Both the position numbers and the translations under genes were made by a program. From assembly GCA_937871985.1 (NCBI GenBank), contig CALMPB010000518.1:1-20150 (forward strand): 20,150 nt of DNA. The letters are read 5' to 3'. This document shows, piece by piece, positions 14,707 to 20,150 of this stretch. Position 1 is the stretch's first letter. Every line of letters begins with the position of its first letter. The notes under the pieces are model-generated. The model was not told the DNA's origin. It worked only from the letters and a program-made list of their open reading frames with translations, and did not search any database. This DNA comes from an uncultured Burkholderiaceae bacterium (GTDB lineage Bacteria; Pseudomonadota; Gammaproteobacteria; Burkholderiales; Burkholderiaceae).

Positions 14707-14874
14707 GATACCCCTTTGTTTCAACATAACGCGGCCCGCCGGCCACTCACCCCGTCGCTATATCGCGGCGAGGAGAGATCGTCTACATACCAAAAGAACT
14801 TTGCATGTGATTGTAGATCACACAATGGGTTTTGTGATTGACATGAGCACGGCTTTTCGATTCACAGGCCGCCC
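14707..14874. promoter_or_regulatory. Divergent CBASS/regulator promoter with palindromic operator cluster
   Basis: The 168 bp between the CBASS operon and the XRE gene hold clustered symmetry. TGTGAT (14806-14811) and ATCACA (14817-14822) form a palindrome with a 5-base centre. CACAA (14821-14825) and TTGTG (14832-14836) form a second one overlapping the first. The octamer TGTGATTG occurs twice, at 14806-14813 and 14833-14840. On the minus strand TACAAT (14815-14810), a 5-of-6 match to a -10 box, lies inside the first palindrome, so a bound repressor would block CBASS transcription. TTGACA is at 14838-14843 on the plus strand but lacks a good -10. The likely binder is the XRE protein encoded next door (inference). 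Confidence 0.6.
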
Positions 14875-15225
14875 ATGGAGACCATGGAGTTCTATCGTGC
14901 GCTTGGCGCTCGCATTTCTGAGCTGCGCCGCAAGCGTCCGTTGACTCAGCTTCAGCTGGGCGACTTGGTTGGGATGTCGCGGGCAACAGTCGCGAGTATC
15001 GAGGCTGGCCGGCAGAAAGTCGCACTCGATCAAGTTTATGTGCTCGGGGCAGCGCTGGGGGTCGGTCAGATCTCGGATCTTATTCCGATGGACGTGCCCC
15101 GCCTTGCCGTGGCGGAGACGCCTATCAGTTTGGGCGCTGGGGTCAGCTCTGTGCAGGCGGCGCAGATCGACAGTCTCGTCCGCAGCGCGGTCGCGCAGGC
15201 ACGCGGAGGCCGGCGCAGGTCATGA
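14875..15225 (+). CDS. capH: XRE-family HTH repressor, CapH-like
   Basis: 116 residues from ATG 14875; Met4 (14884) is an alternative start, and neither has a strong ribosome-binding site. The Cro/C1 helix-turn-helix spans about 8-65: 'ARISELRRKRPLTQLQLGDLVGMSRATVASIEAGRQKVALDQVYVLGAALG'. The remaining 50 residues are a Ser/Ala/Gln-rich tail ending in basic residues. Divergent from a CBASS operon and overlapping (ATGA) an ImmA/IrrE peptidase gene, it has the layout of CapH, a repressor of CBASS that is cleaved by its partner protease CapP when DNA is damaged. It probably represses both the CBASS operon and its own operon through the palindromes just upstream. The naming is by context and domain, not by sequence match. 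Confidence 0.85.
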   Translation: METMEFYRALGARISELRRKRPLTQLQLGDLVGMSRATVASIEAGRQKVALDQVYVLGAALGVGQISDLIPMDVPRLAVAETPISLGAGVSSVQAAQIDSLVRSAVAQARGGRRRS

Positions 15226-15752
15226 CCAAGCTATCCAGGCCCGACATCTCAGCGGCACGAGCCGATGCAGAGAGTTTGATAGCGCGGTTCGAGATCAATA
15301 CAGCGCCGGTCCCGGTTGAGCGCATCGCCAGGAGGCTTGACGTTCAAGTCCGCTATGCCCCGCTCGATGGGGACCTGTCGGGCATGGCCTATATTGCTGA
15401 AGGTGTCAGAATAATCGGCGTCAATTCGCTGCATCATTCGACAAGACAGCGGTTTACGTTGGCCCATGAGCTGGCCCACATTTGCCGGCATGAAGATATT
15501 CTGCAAGATGCTGTGCATCTCGACCGGGGCTCGCTGCGCCGCGACTGGCTCTCAACTCAGGGAACTGATCCCTATGAGCAGGAGGCGAACGCGTTTGCTT
15601 CGTCTCTATTGATGCCGAGGGTCCTCCTCGAGGCGATTGTTGGCGAACGAGTCATCGACCTGGAAGATGATGACGCAATCGGCGTACTTGCACGCCGCTT
15701 TCGGGTCAGCCAGGCAGCGATGCGATTTCGGCTGATGCAGTACGGGCACTGA
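15222..15752 (+). CDS. capP: ImmA/IrrE-family zinc metallopeptidase, CapP-like
   Basis: 176 residues; ATG 15222 overlaps the repressor stop by four bases (ATGA), a sign of coupled translation. The zinc site is 'FTLAHELAHICRH' with His82, Glu83 and His86. The downstream 'E-Q-E-A-N-A-F-A-S-S-L-L-M-P' (119-132) supplies the third ligand, probably Glu121, and is typical of COG2856. The region 'V-P-V-E-R-I-A-R-R-L-D-V-Q-V-R-Y' is the usual ImmA N-terminal part, and the C-terminal 'VLARRFRVSQAAMRFRL' is the family's small helical end. ImmA/IrrE proteases cleave XRE-type repressors; CapP proteins next to CBASS do this in response to single-stranded DNA. The target is inferred to be the adjacent XRE protein. 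All motif residues are intact. Confidence 0.92.
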   Translation: MTKLSRPDISAARADAESLIARFEINTAPVPVERIARRLDVQVRYAPLDGDLSGMAYIAEGVRIIGVNSLHHSTRQRFTLAHELAHICRHEDILQDAVHLDRGSLRRDWLSTQGTDPYEQEANAFASSLLMPRVLLEAIVGERVIDLEDDDAIGVLARRFRVSQAAMRFRLMQYGH

Positions 15753-15756
15753 TCCA

Positions 15757-17118
15757 ATGCCCTTCGTCTTTTACGATGTAGAGACGACGGGCCTGCGCAA
15801 GCGGTATGATCAGATCCTCACATTCGCGGCGATCCTAACTGACGAAGACCTCGTCGAGCGTGATCGTTTTGAATGCAATTGTCGGCTCATGCCTCAGGTT
15901 GCACCCCATCCAGCAGCTTTGGCGCGCAACGGCCTCACTCTGGAAGACATCACGCTGCCTTCGCTTCGTAGCCATTACGACATGGCGTGCGATATTGCGC
16001 GCCGCCTCGAAGAATGGGGCGATGCCCTCTACATCGGTTACAACTCCATCGCATTCGATGAGGAGTTCTTGCGGCAGACATTTTATCTTTCTCTTCACAA
16101 TCCTTATCTGACTTCCCGACCCGGGTGCGGACGTGCCGACGTTTTGGGCCTTGTCCGTACAATTGCATTTCTTGCCCCGGGCGTGGTCGAAATTCCTTTC
16201 ACTGGCGAAGGACGACGCTCGTTCCGCTTGGAGGACATCGCTGCAGCAAATGGAATCGTCCACGACGAAGCGCATCGGGCGATCGATGACGCGAAGGCGG
16301 TTTTAGATCTGAGCAGGTTGGTCCGCGATCGCGATCAGGAGACGTGGTCGCGCTTTCTCAAAATGTCGACCAAATCGGCAGTCTCCGAACTGCTGGATAC
16401 CGAAGACGCTTTTCTCCACATCGGTTTCCGGGGCAACGATGCGATACCACGCCTTGTTACCGCGGTCGCTTCGGATCGAAATAGGCGCCTGTGCCTCCCG
16501 GTGACTTTCGACGCCGCGTGTCTTGACGGACTTGATGACGAGGCAGCTTGGACCCGCCTCGGCGACGCGACGGAAGGAATGGTCGTCGTTGAGATCAATA
16601 AATGCCCGATCCTGGCTCCACTCTACGATGCACCCGACGAACTGGTCGCGTTGCCGAATGCGGAGAGTCTCGGCGCCGCACTACGCGGCAACCAATCGCT
16701 CACGATGCGCGTCGCCGCGCTCGCGGAGCGCAATCGCCCTGATTTCTCGATGCATCGAGAACTTGAGGACCGTCTCTACGAAGAGCTTCCCCTTCGGCAG
16801 GACGATCCAGTTAAACGTCGTTTCCACGCCTCGAACTGGTCCGAACGGGTCAGTCTCATCCCCGCATTTCAAGATCCGCGAGCTCGCGCTGCTGCGATAA
16901 GGATTGTCCATGCGGAACGGCCGGACCTTCTATCCGGTGATGATGTCGATCGTGTCAGAAAAGGAATACGACGCAGGCTCACCGAAGAGCCGGGACGAAA
17001 GGCCTGGCGAACCCTCTCGGCAGCAATCAACGGCCTCGATGAAATCCCCCACGATTCTCGTCAGGCTATGGAAGCGGCGTTCCTGGCAATGCGTGACCGC
17101 TTGATATCCGGCCATTAA
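15757..17118 (+). CDS. Exonuclease I (SbcB)-like 3'-5' DEDDh exonuclease
   Basis: 453 residues, close to the roughly 475 of E. coli ExoI. The start lies four bases after the peptidase stop, so it is co-transcribed with the repressor and peptidase genes. DEDDh motifs are complete: Asp7 and Glu9 in 'YDVETTG', Asp101 in 'YNSIAFDEEFLR', and His173 with Asp178 in 'AHRAIDDAKA'. The C-terminal 'RRFHASNWSE....FQDPRARAAAIRIV' block resembles the ExoI C-terminal domain, which grips single-stranded DNA, so this is more than a bare DnaQ domain. Expected activity is 3'-5' degradation of single-stranded DNA. In this setting it could act on phage DNA or on the ssDNA signal that activates the protease; both are inferences. 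Some cellular ExoI paralogue with a housekeeping role cannot be excluded. Confidence 0.86.
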   Translation: MPFVFYDVETTGLRKRYDQILTFAAILTDEDLVERDRFECNCRLMPQVAPHPAALARNGLTLEDITLPSLRSHYDMACDIARRLEEWGDALYIGYNSIAFDEEFLRQTFYLSLHNPYLTSRPGCGRADVLGLVRTIAFLAPGVVEIPFTGEGRRSFRLEDIAAANGIVHDEAHRAIDDAKAVLDLSRLVRDRDQETWSRFLKMSTKSAVSELLDTEDAFLHIGFRGNDAIPRLVTAVASDRNRRLCLPVTFDAACLDGLDDEAAWTRLGDATEGMVVVEINKCPILAPLYDAPDELVALPNAESLGAALRGNQSLTMRVAALAERNRPDFSMHRELEDRLYEELPLRQDDPVKRRFHASNWSERVSLIPAFQDPRARAAAIRIVHAERPDLLSGDDVDRVRKGIRRRLTEEPGRKAWRTLSAAINGLDEIPHDSRQAMEAAFLAMRDRLISGH

Positions 17119-17180
17119 GAGCGTGCGACTTCATCGCCGCTTGGCACGGGGTAATACCATTTCAAGGTCGGCCGATTTTT

Positions 17181-17208
17181 GGCGCCGTCGCCGACTGTGG
17201 ACGGCGCC
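17181..17208. repeat. Perfect 9-bp inverted repeat between exonuclease gene and next gene
   Basis: GGCGCCGTC (17181-17189) and GACGGCGCC (17200-17208) are exact reverse complements around a 10-base loop. It lies 62 bp after the exonuclease stop. A T-run precedes rather than follows the stem on the plus strand, so it is not a standard intrinsic terminator for that gene, though it could still slow or end transcription. The rest of 17119-17275 shows nothing I can name. Confidence 0.6.
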
Positions 17209-17275
17209 GCCATCGCCGGGTCACATGCCTGCTCTATAACTTCACGAAATAGGTGTCAGGACAAAACGTCTTGGA

Positions 17276-18691
17276 ATGGCGCCCTCTATAAAGCGTACTA
17301 AGCCCTGCCAACAACCACGGCCTGAGTTGCCGGTCGCCTTGGCCCGAAGGCGGCTCGGTGATGGCCATCGTCAAGTGACTGCAACGGTGAGTGGCTCAGC
17401 TGTGAACACCGACTCCCCCACTCACGCAACGATCAGTCGCCGTGACCTGTTCGACAGGATCTGGTCAAAGCCCATGACCGCGAACGCGGCCGAACTCGAC
17501 GTCGGTTATTTCGCGCTGATCTCGTTGGCGAAGAGCTTGCGACTGCCGATGCCACGTGCCGGGCACTGGATGAAGAAGGATGTCGGCAAGGAAGATCCGA
17601 CCCCGGATTATCCGACCGATCCGGATCTCGATGAGGAGGGCCATCCGCTCCCGGCTCCGAAGGCTCGTCGCGTCGCAAAGCCGGCCGTCGCCAAGGCGAA
17701 GGCAAGACCGGTTCCGGAAATCCGAGAAACGGAGGTGCCGGCTGCCGAATCCCCGGCGGAGGAAACCACGCCGAAAACGGAAGACCTGCTTCCCGCCGGC
17801 ATTGAGACCGACGTCGGGGAGCACAAGAAGGTCGCCGCTACCCGGACAGCGATTCAGAAGAGCCGCTCGACTGACCGCGCCATGATCGGCGGCAAGGGCA
17901 AGTTCCGTCTGGTGGTCGCACCGTCATCTGGTGAGCGTGCGTGCGCCGTTCTCGACAGATTGGTCGCCGCAATCGAGGCGCGGGGCTGGTCGCTCGACAA
18001 CACCGATGGCGGCTACGCCATCGTCGCGGACGGCGAGGCGGTTGGCCTGATGATTGAGGAGAAGCTCGATCGCGTCCCGCATGTCATCACGCCTGCCGAG
18101 ATCAAGGAGAAGGCCGACTATGACCGCAAATGCGCGTTGGCGGATCGTGGGATCGGCTACCGGCCGTGGCGAGAACCGCCGATCCCCGAGCACGACTATA
18201 TCCCCAACGGCGAGCTCGTCCTGAAATTCGACCGTGAGTATGACGCCGGCGGTACGCGGCGGACCTATTCCGACGGCAAGCGCCAGCGGCTCGAGGATCT
18301 GATCCCCGCCATGATTGATGCGCTGGACGGATGGGCTGCTTCGGTAAAGCGCCGACGCGAAGAACGCGCGGAACAGAAGCGCCAATGGGAGGAGCAGGAG
18401 CGCAAGCGGAAGGACCTCGAGCGGCAGGTTCGGGTCGAGGGCTACCGAATCAAGTTCCTGCAGCGGCAGGTCGAGCGAAAGCGCGAGATCGACGGCCTGG
18501 CCAACCTCATCGAGCTATGGAGCCAAGCCGAGGATCCCGATCCCAAGTTCGTCGAGCTGCGCGACTTTGCCGGTCTCTACCGGGAGTGGCTCGAGGCGAA
18601 GCTCGCACCTGACGCGGTCACCAAGCGCATCGCGGAGCTCAAGCTGATGGACGATGACGTCTACATCTGGGACGACAAGCGGCTAGACTGA
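17276..18691 (+). CDS. Charged coiled-coil protein of unknown function
   Basis: 471 residues if read from ATG 17276. The first 40 residues look unlike coding sequence (many Arg/Pro/Gln) and the real start may be GTG 17402, before 'TISRRDLFDRIWSKPMTANAAEL'. That segment (about 53-100) resembles a small helical motif seen at the N-terminus of island-borne hypothetical proteins: S-R-x-x-L-[FY]-x-x-[IV]-W-S-x-P-M-T followed by A-x-E-L and R-x-G-x-W. It is perhaps HTH-like; I cannot name its function. Next comes an acidic/Ala/Pro-rich linker (about 110-200), a globular part (about 205-340), then a strong coiled coil near 355-415 ('RRREERAEQKRQWEEQERKRKDLERQVRVEG'). The stop is 3 bp from the convergent integrase stop, a typical position for island cargo; it may be a defence or regulatory gene. 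Confidence 0.6.
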   Translation: MAPSIKRTKPCQQPRPELPVALARRRLGDGHRQVTATVSGSAVNTDSPTHATISRRDLFDRIWSKPMTANAAELDVGYFALISLAKSLRLPMPRAGHWMKKDVGKEDPTPDYPTDPDLDEEGHPLPAPKARRVAKPAVAKAKARPVPEIRETEVPAAESPAEETTPKTEDLLPAGIETDVGEHKKVAATRTAIQKSRSTDRAMIGGKGKFRLVVAPSSGERACAVLDRLVAAIEARGWSLDNTDGGYAIVADGEAVGLMIEEKLDRVPHVITPAEIKEKADYDRKCALADRGIGYRPWREPPIPEHDYIPNGELVLKFDREYDAGGTRRTYSDGKRQRLEDLIPAMIDALDGWAASVKRRREERAEQKRQWEEQERKRKDLERQVRVEGYRIKFLQRQVERKREIDGLANLIELWSQAEDPDPKFVELRDFAGLYREWLEAKLAPDAVTKRIAELKLMDDDVYIWDDKRLD

Positions 18692-18694
18692 GCG

Positions 18695-19933
18695 TCAGCC
18701 GGCCGCGGCGTGGCGACCTCCGAAATTGGGCTTGAGCACCTTGGCGCCGCTGCGCAGGCGGTCGAGCTCGTTCGACCAGAACTGCATCATCGTGACCCGC
18801 TCGTTCCAATATTCCCCCCGCGTGTAAGCGCGGCGCACGCCGTTGGTCTCGATGTGGGCAAGCTGGCGCTCGATCGCGTCCGGATGGAATTGCCCGCTCT
18901 CGTTGAGCAGTGTCGCCGCCATGGCGCGGAAGCCGTGGGCGCTCATCTCCGCCTGCTCGAACCCCAGCACGCGCAGGGCAGCGTTGACGGTATTTTCCGA
19001 CATCGGCCGCCGGTCGCTCCGGAACGATGGAAAGCAGTAGCGTCCGCTGCCGGTCAGCTCCCAAAGCTCCTCGAACAGGCTGGTCACCTGGGTCGAGAGC
19101 GGCACGCGGTGCGCGCGGCGCATCTTCATCTTCTCTTCCGGGATGTTCCAGACCGAGGTGTCGAAGTCGAACTCGGACCATTCGGCCTGCCGAAGCTCGC
19201 CGGGGCGCACGAACAAATGTGCCGACAGGCGAAGCGCGTAGAGGGTGATGGCGTGTCCGGAATAGCTTTCGATCGCGCGCATCAGCTCGCCGGCTCGCTT
19301 GGGGGTCGTGATCGCTGCGAGATGCTTGGCCTTGGGGACGGTGAGCGCGCCGCGCAGGTCGCCGGTCGGATCGCGCTCGGCGCGCGTTGTGGCGACGGCA
19401 TAGCGGAAGACGCGGCCGAGGACACTGCGCATCCGCCGGGCACTCTCGTACCGTCCCGTCGCCTCGACCGCGCGGAGGACGAGCAGCACCTCCTGGGTGG
19501 TGATCTTGGCGATCGGGCGGTTGCCGATCTTCGGATAGGCCAGGTCGAGCAGCCAGCGGATCTTGCTGAGCGTGATCTCGGCCATGTCCTCGCGCTCGTT
19601 CTTGGCGATCCACTCCTTGGCGACCGTCTTGAACGTGTCGTTCTCATCGACGCGTGCCTTGGCCCGCGCGACCTTCTCCTCGTGCGAGGGGTCGAGGCTG
19701 GCCGCGATCAGGCGGCGCGCTTCGTCGCGCTTGCCGCGCGCATCGGCAAGGGTGACCTCCGGCCACGCTCCGAAGGCCAGCGTGCGGTATTTCCCGAGAT
19801 AGCGATAATTGAGGCGCCAGAGCTTCGCGCCGTTGGACCGCACCAAAAGATAGAGACCGCCGCCGTCCGAAAGCTTATAGTCTTTTTCGGCCGGCTTCGC
19901 GTTGGCCACGGTCGTGGCAAAGAGGGCGCTCAT
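18695..19933 (-). CDS. int: Tyrosine recombinase, P4-type island integrase
   Basis: 412 residues from ATG 19933, the length usual for P4-like integrases (about 400). The N-terminal DUF4102-type arm-binding domain is 'YKLSDGGGLYLLVRSNGAKLWRLNYRYLGKYRTLAFGAWPEVTLADAR'. It is followed by a SAM-like core-binding region (about 100-190) and the catalytic domain. Catalytic residues are Arg in 'FVRPGELRQAEW', His-x-x-Arg in 'AHGFRAMAATLLNE', His in 'QLAHIETN', and Tyr in 'RRAYTRGEYWNER'. It integrates and excises the element by recombination at the 3' end of a tRNA gene. Its 5' end faces the 3' end of tRNA-Leu 165 bp away, the classical arrangement. Nothing suggests inactivation. Confidence 0.95.
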   Translation of the reverse strand: MSALFATTVANAKPAEKDYKLSDGGGLYLLVRSNGAKLWRLNYRYLGKYRTLAFGAWPEVTLADARGKRDEARRLIAASLDPSHEEKVARAKARVDENDTFKTVAKEWIAKNEREDMAEITLSKIRWLLDLAYPKIGNRPIAKITTQEVLLVLRAVEATGRYESARRMRSVLGRVFRYAVATTRAERDPTGDLRGALTVPKAKHLAAITTPKRAGELMRAIESYSGHAITLYALRLSAHLFVRPGELRQAEWSEFDFDTSVWNIPEEKMKMRRAHRVPLSTQVTSLFEELWELTGSGRYCFPSFRSDRRPMSENTVNAALRVLGFEQAEMSAHGFRAMAATLLNESGQFHPDAIERQLAHIETNGVRRAYTRGEYWNERVTMMQFWSNELDRLRSGAKVLKPNFGGRHAAAG

Positions 19934-20098
19934 GAGGGTATCGTCCTTTCAAAGGACGGAGAACGATACCCTCGGATATACCCCCATTGTTCCCGATTGG
20001 TGCCGTATCCGCCCGGATTTTGCCGGACGGTTATAGCATAAGAAAGGGCGGATTTCAGCCGTTTTCGGGACATCCTCGGACGCCCCCGGAAGAACAAA
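19934..20098. promoter_or_regulatory. Integrase upstream region with a hairpin abutting the start codon
   Basis: GAGGGTATCGT (19934-19944) and ACGATACCCTC (19963-19973) are perfect 11-bp inverted repeats, and inside them GTCCTTT (19943-19949) pairs with AAAGGAC (19951-19957). On the minus strand this nested symmetry runs up to the integrase ATG and takes in the AAAGGA that would serve as ribosome-binding site. A second 8-bp pair, ATCCGCCC (20007-20014) with GGGCGGAT (20046-20053), lies between integrase and tRNA. These may be recombinase or excisionase arm sites, a repressor operator, or an mRNA structure that limits integrase translation. Confidence 0.55.
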
Positions 20099-20150
20099 TG
20101 GTGCCCAGAAGAGGACTCGAACCTCCACGCCCTTGCGAGCGCCAGCACCT
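20099..20150 (-). tRNA. tRNA-Leu, 3' half (partial), probable integration site
   Basis: Read on the minus strand, the segment ends in CTTCTGGGC-A-CCA: acceptor strand, discriminator A and encoded CCA. Before that is a T-arm GGAGG-TTCGAGT-CCTCT with the invariant TTCGA loop. Ahead of it is a long variable arm (GGCGCTCGCAAGGGCGTGG region), typical of class II tRNAs. The first bases in the window on this strand, A-G-G-T-G-C-T-G-G, match the end of an N-A-G anticodon followed by the anticodon stem, as in Leu tRNAs reading CUN codons. The anticodon's first base, the D-arm and the 5' acceptor strand lie outside the window. Its 3' end faces the integrase gene, so the att core probably lies within this sequence. 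Confidence 0.85.

Noticed and set aside
14806..14822. CRP/FNR-type binding site
   Set aside because: TGTGA and TCACA are 7 bases apart here, not the 6 of a CRP site, and the element repeats beside an XRE gene; a local operator is more likely.
17181..17208. Rho-independent terminator of the exonuclease operon
   Set aside because: The stem is perfect but the T-run precedes it instead of following it on the transcribed strand.
18710..20041. Plus-strand 443-codon open frame opposite the integrase
   Set aside because: Antisense to an intact P4-type integrase with all catalytic residues; no protein-like motifs.
1..20150. CRISPR array or insertion sequence
   Set aside because: No regularly spaced repeats, no transposase and no terminal inverted repeats of IS type were seen.

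Overview
The window is high-GC DNA with short intergenic gaps, ATGA/TGATG gene overlaps, a large TonB-dependent receptor with a VVTGTR TonB box, and alphaproteobacterial-looking metabolic genes. By eye it suggests a sphingomonad-like alphaproteobacterium; that is inference from gene content, not a taxonomic match. The right edge is the 3' half of a tRNA-Leu gene facing a P4-type tyrosine integrase, so much of the window is probably a tRNA-anchored genomic island. I see no second copy of the tRNA 3' end, so the other junction lies outside the window.

Layout. (1) 1-2268, plus strand: the C-terminal part of a CHAT-domain (caspase-like) protein, then a Schlafen/AlbA_2-type protein; a candidate two-gene defence module. 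(2) 2269-2464: no intact gene, but a probable gene remnant. (3) 2465-10327, minus strand: LysR regulator, TonB-dependent receptor, MFS transporter, MES/EstC-like alpha/beta hydrolase and type-B carboxylesterase, which look like an uptake-and-hydrolysis cluster for an ester. A class IV aminotransferase (IlvE-like) is divergent from the LysR gene (10577-11680). (4) 11723-17118: an anti-phage CBASS locus. The minus-strand operon is DUF1883 protein, CD-NTase, stand-alone E2-like protein and patatin-like phospholipase, i.e. the type II-short architecture. Divergently, on the plus strand, are an XRE-family repressor, an ImmA/IrrE metallopeptidase and an exonuclease I (SbcB)-like protein. (5) 17276-18691: a charged, coiled-coil protein of unknown function. 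(6) 18695-20150: integrase and partial tRNA-Leu.

How the parts work together. In CBASS the CD-NTase makes a cyclic oligonucleotide on infection, the E2-like protein modifies or primes the CD-NTase, and the phospholipase degrades the membrane. The divergent XRE/ImmA pair matches the CapH/CapP arrangement known from some CBASS loci, in which a DNA-damage-responsive protease cleaves the repressor. A palindrome cluster in the 168 bp between the two operons is the obvious operator. The least expected parts are the DUF1883 gene heading the CBASS operon and the ExoI-like nuclease co-transcribed with the CapH/CapP-like pair. Because CapP-type proteases are stimulated by single-stranded DNA, a single-strand exonuclease could set or reset the trigger; this is a hypothesis.
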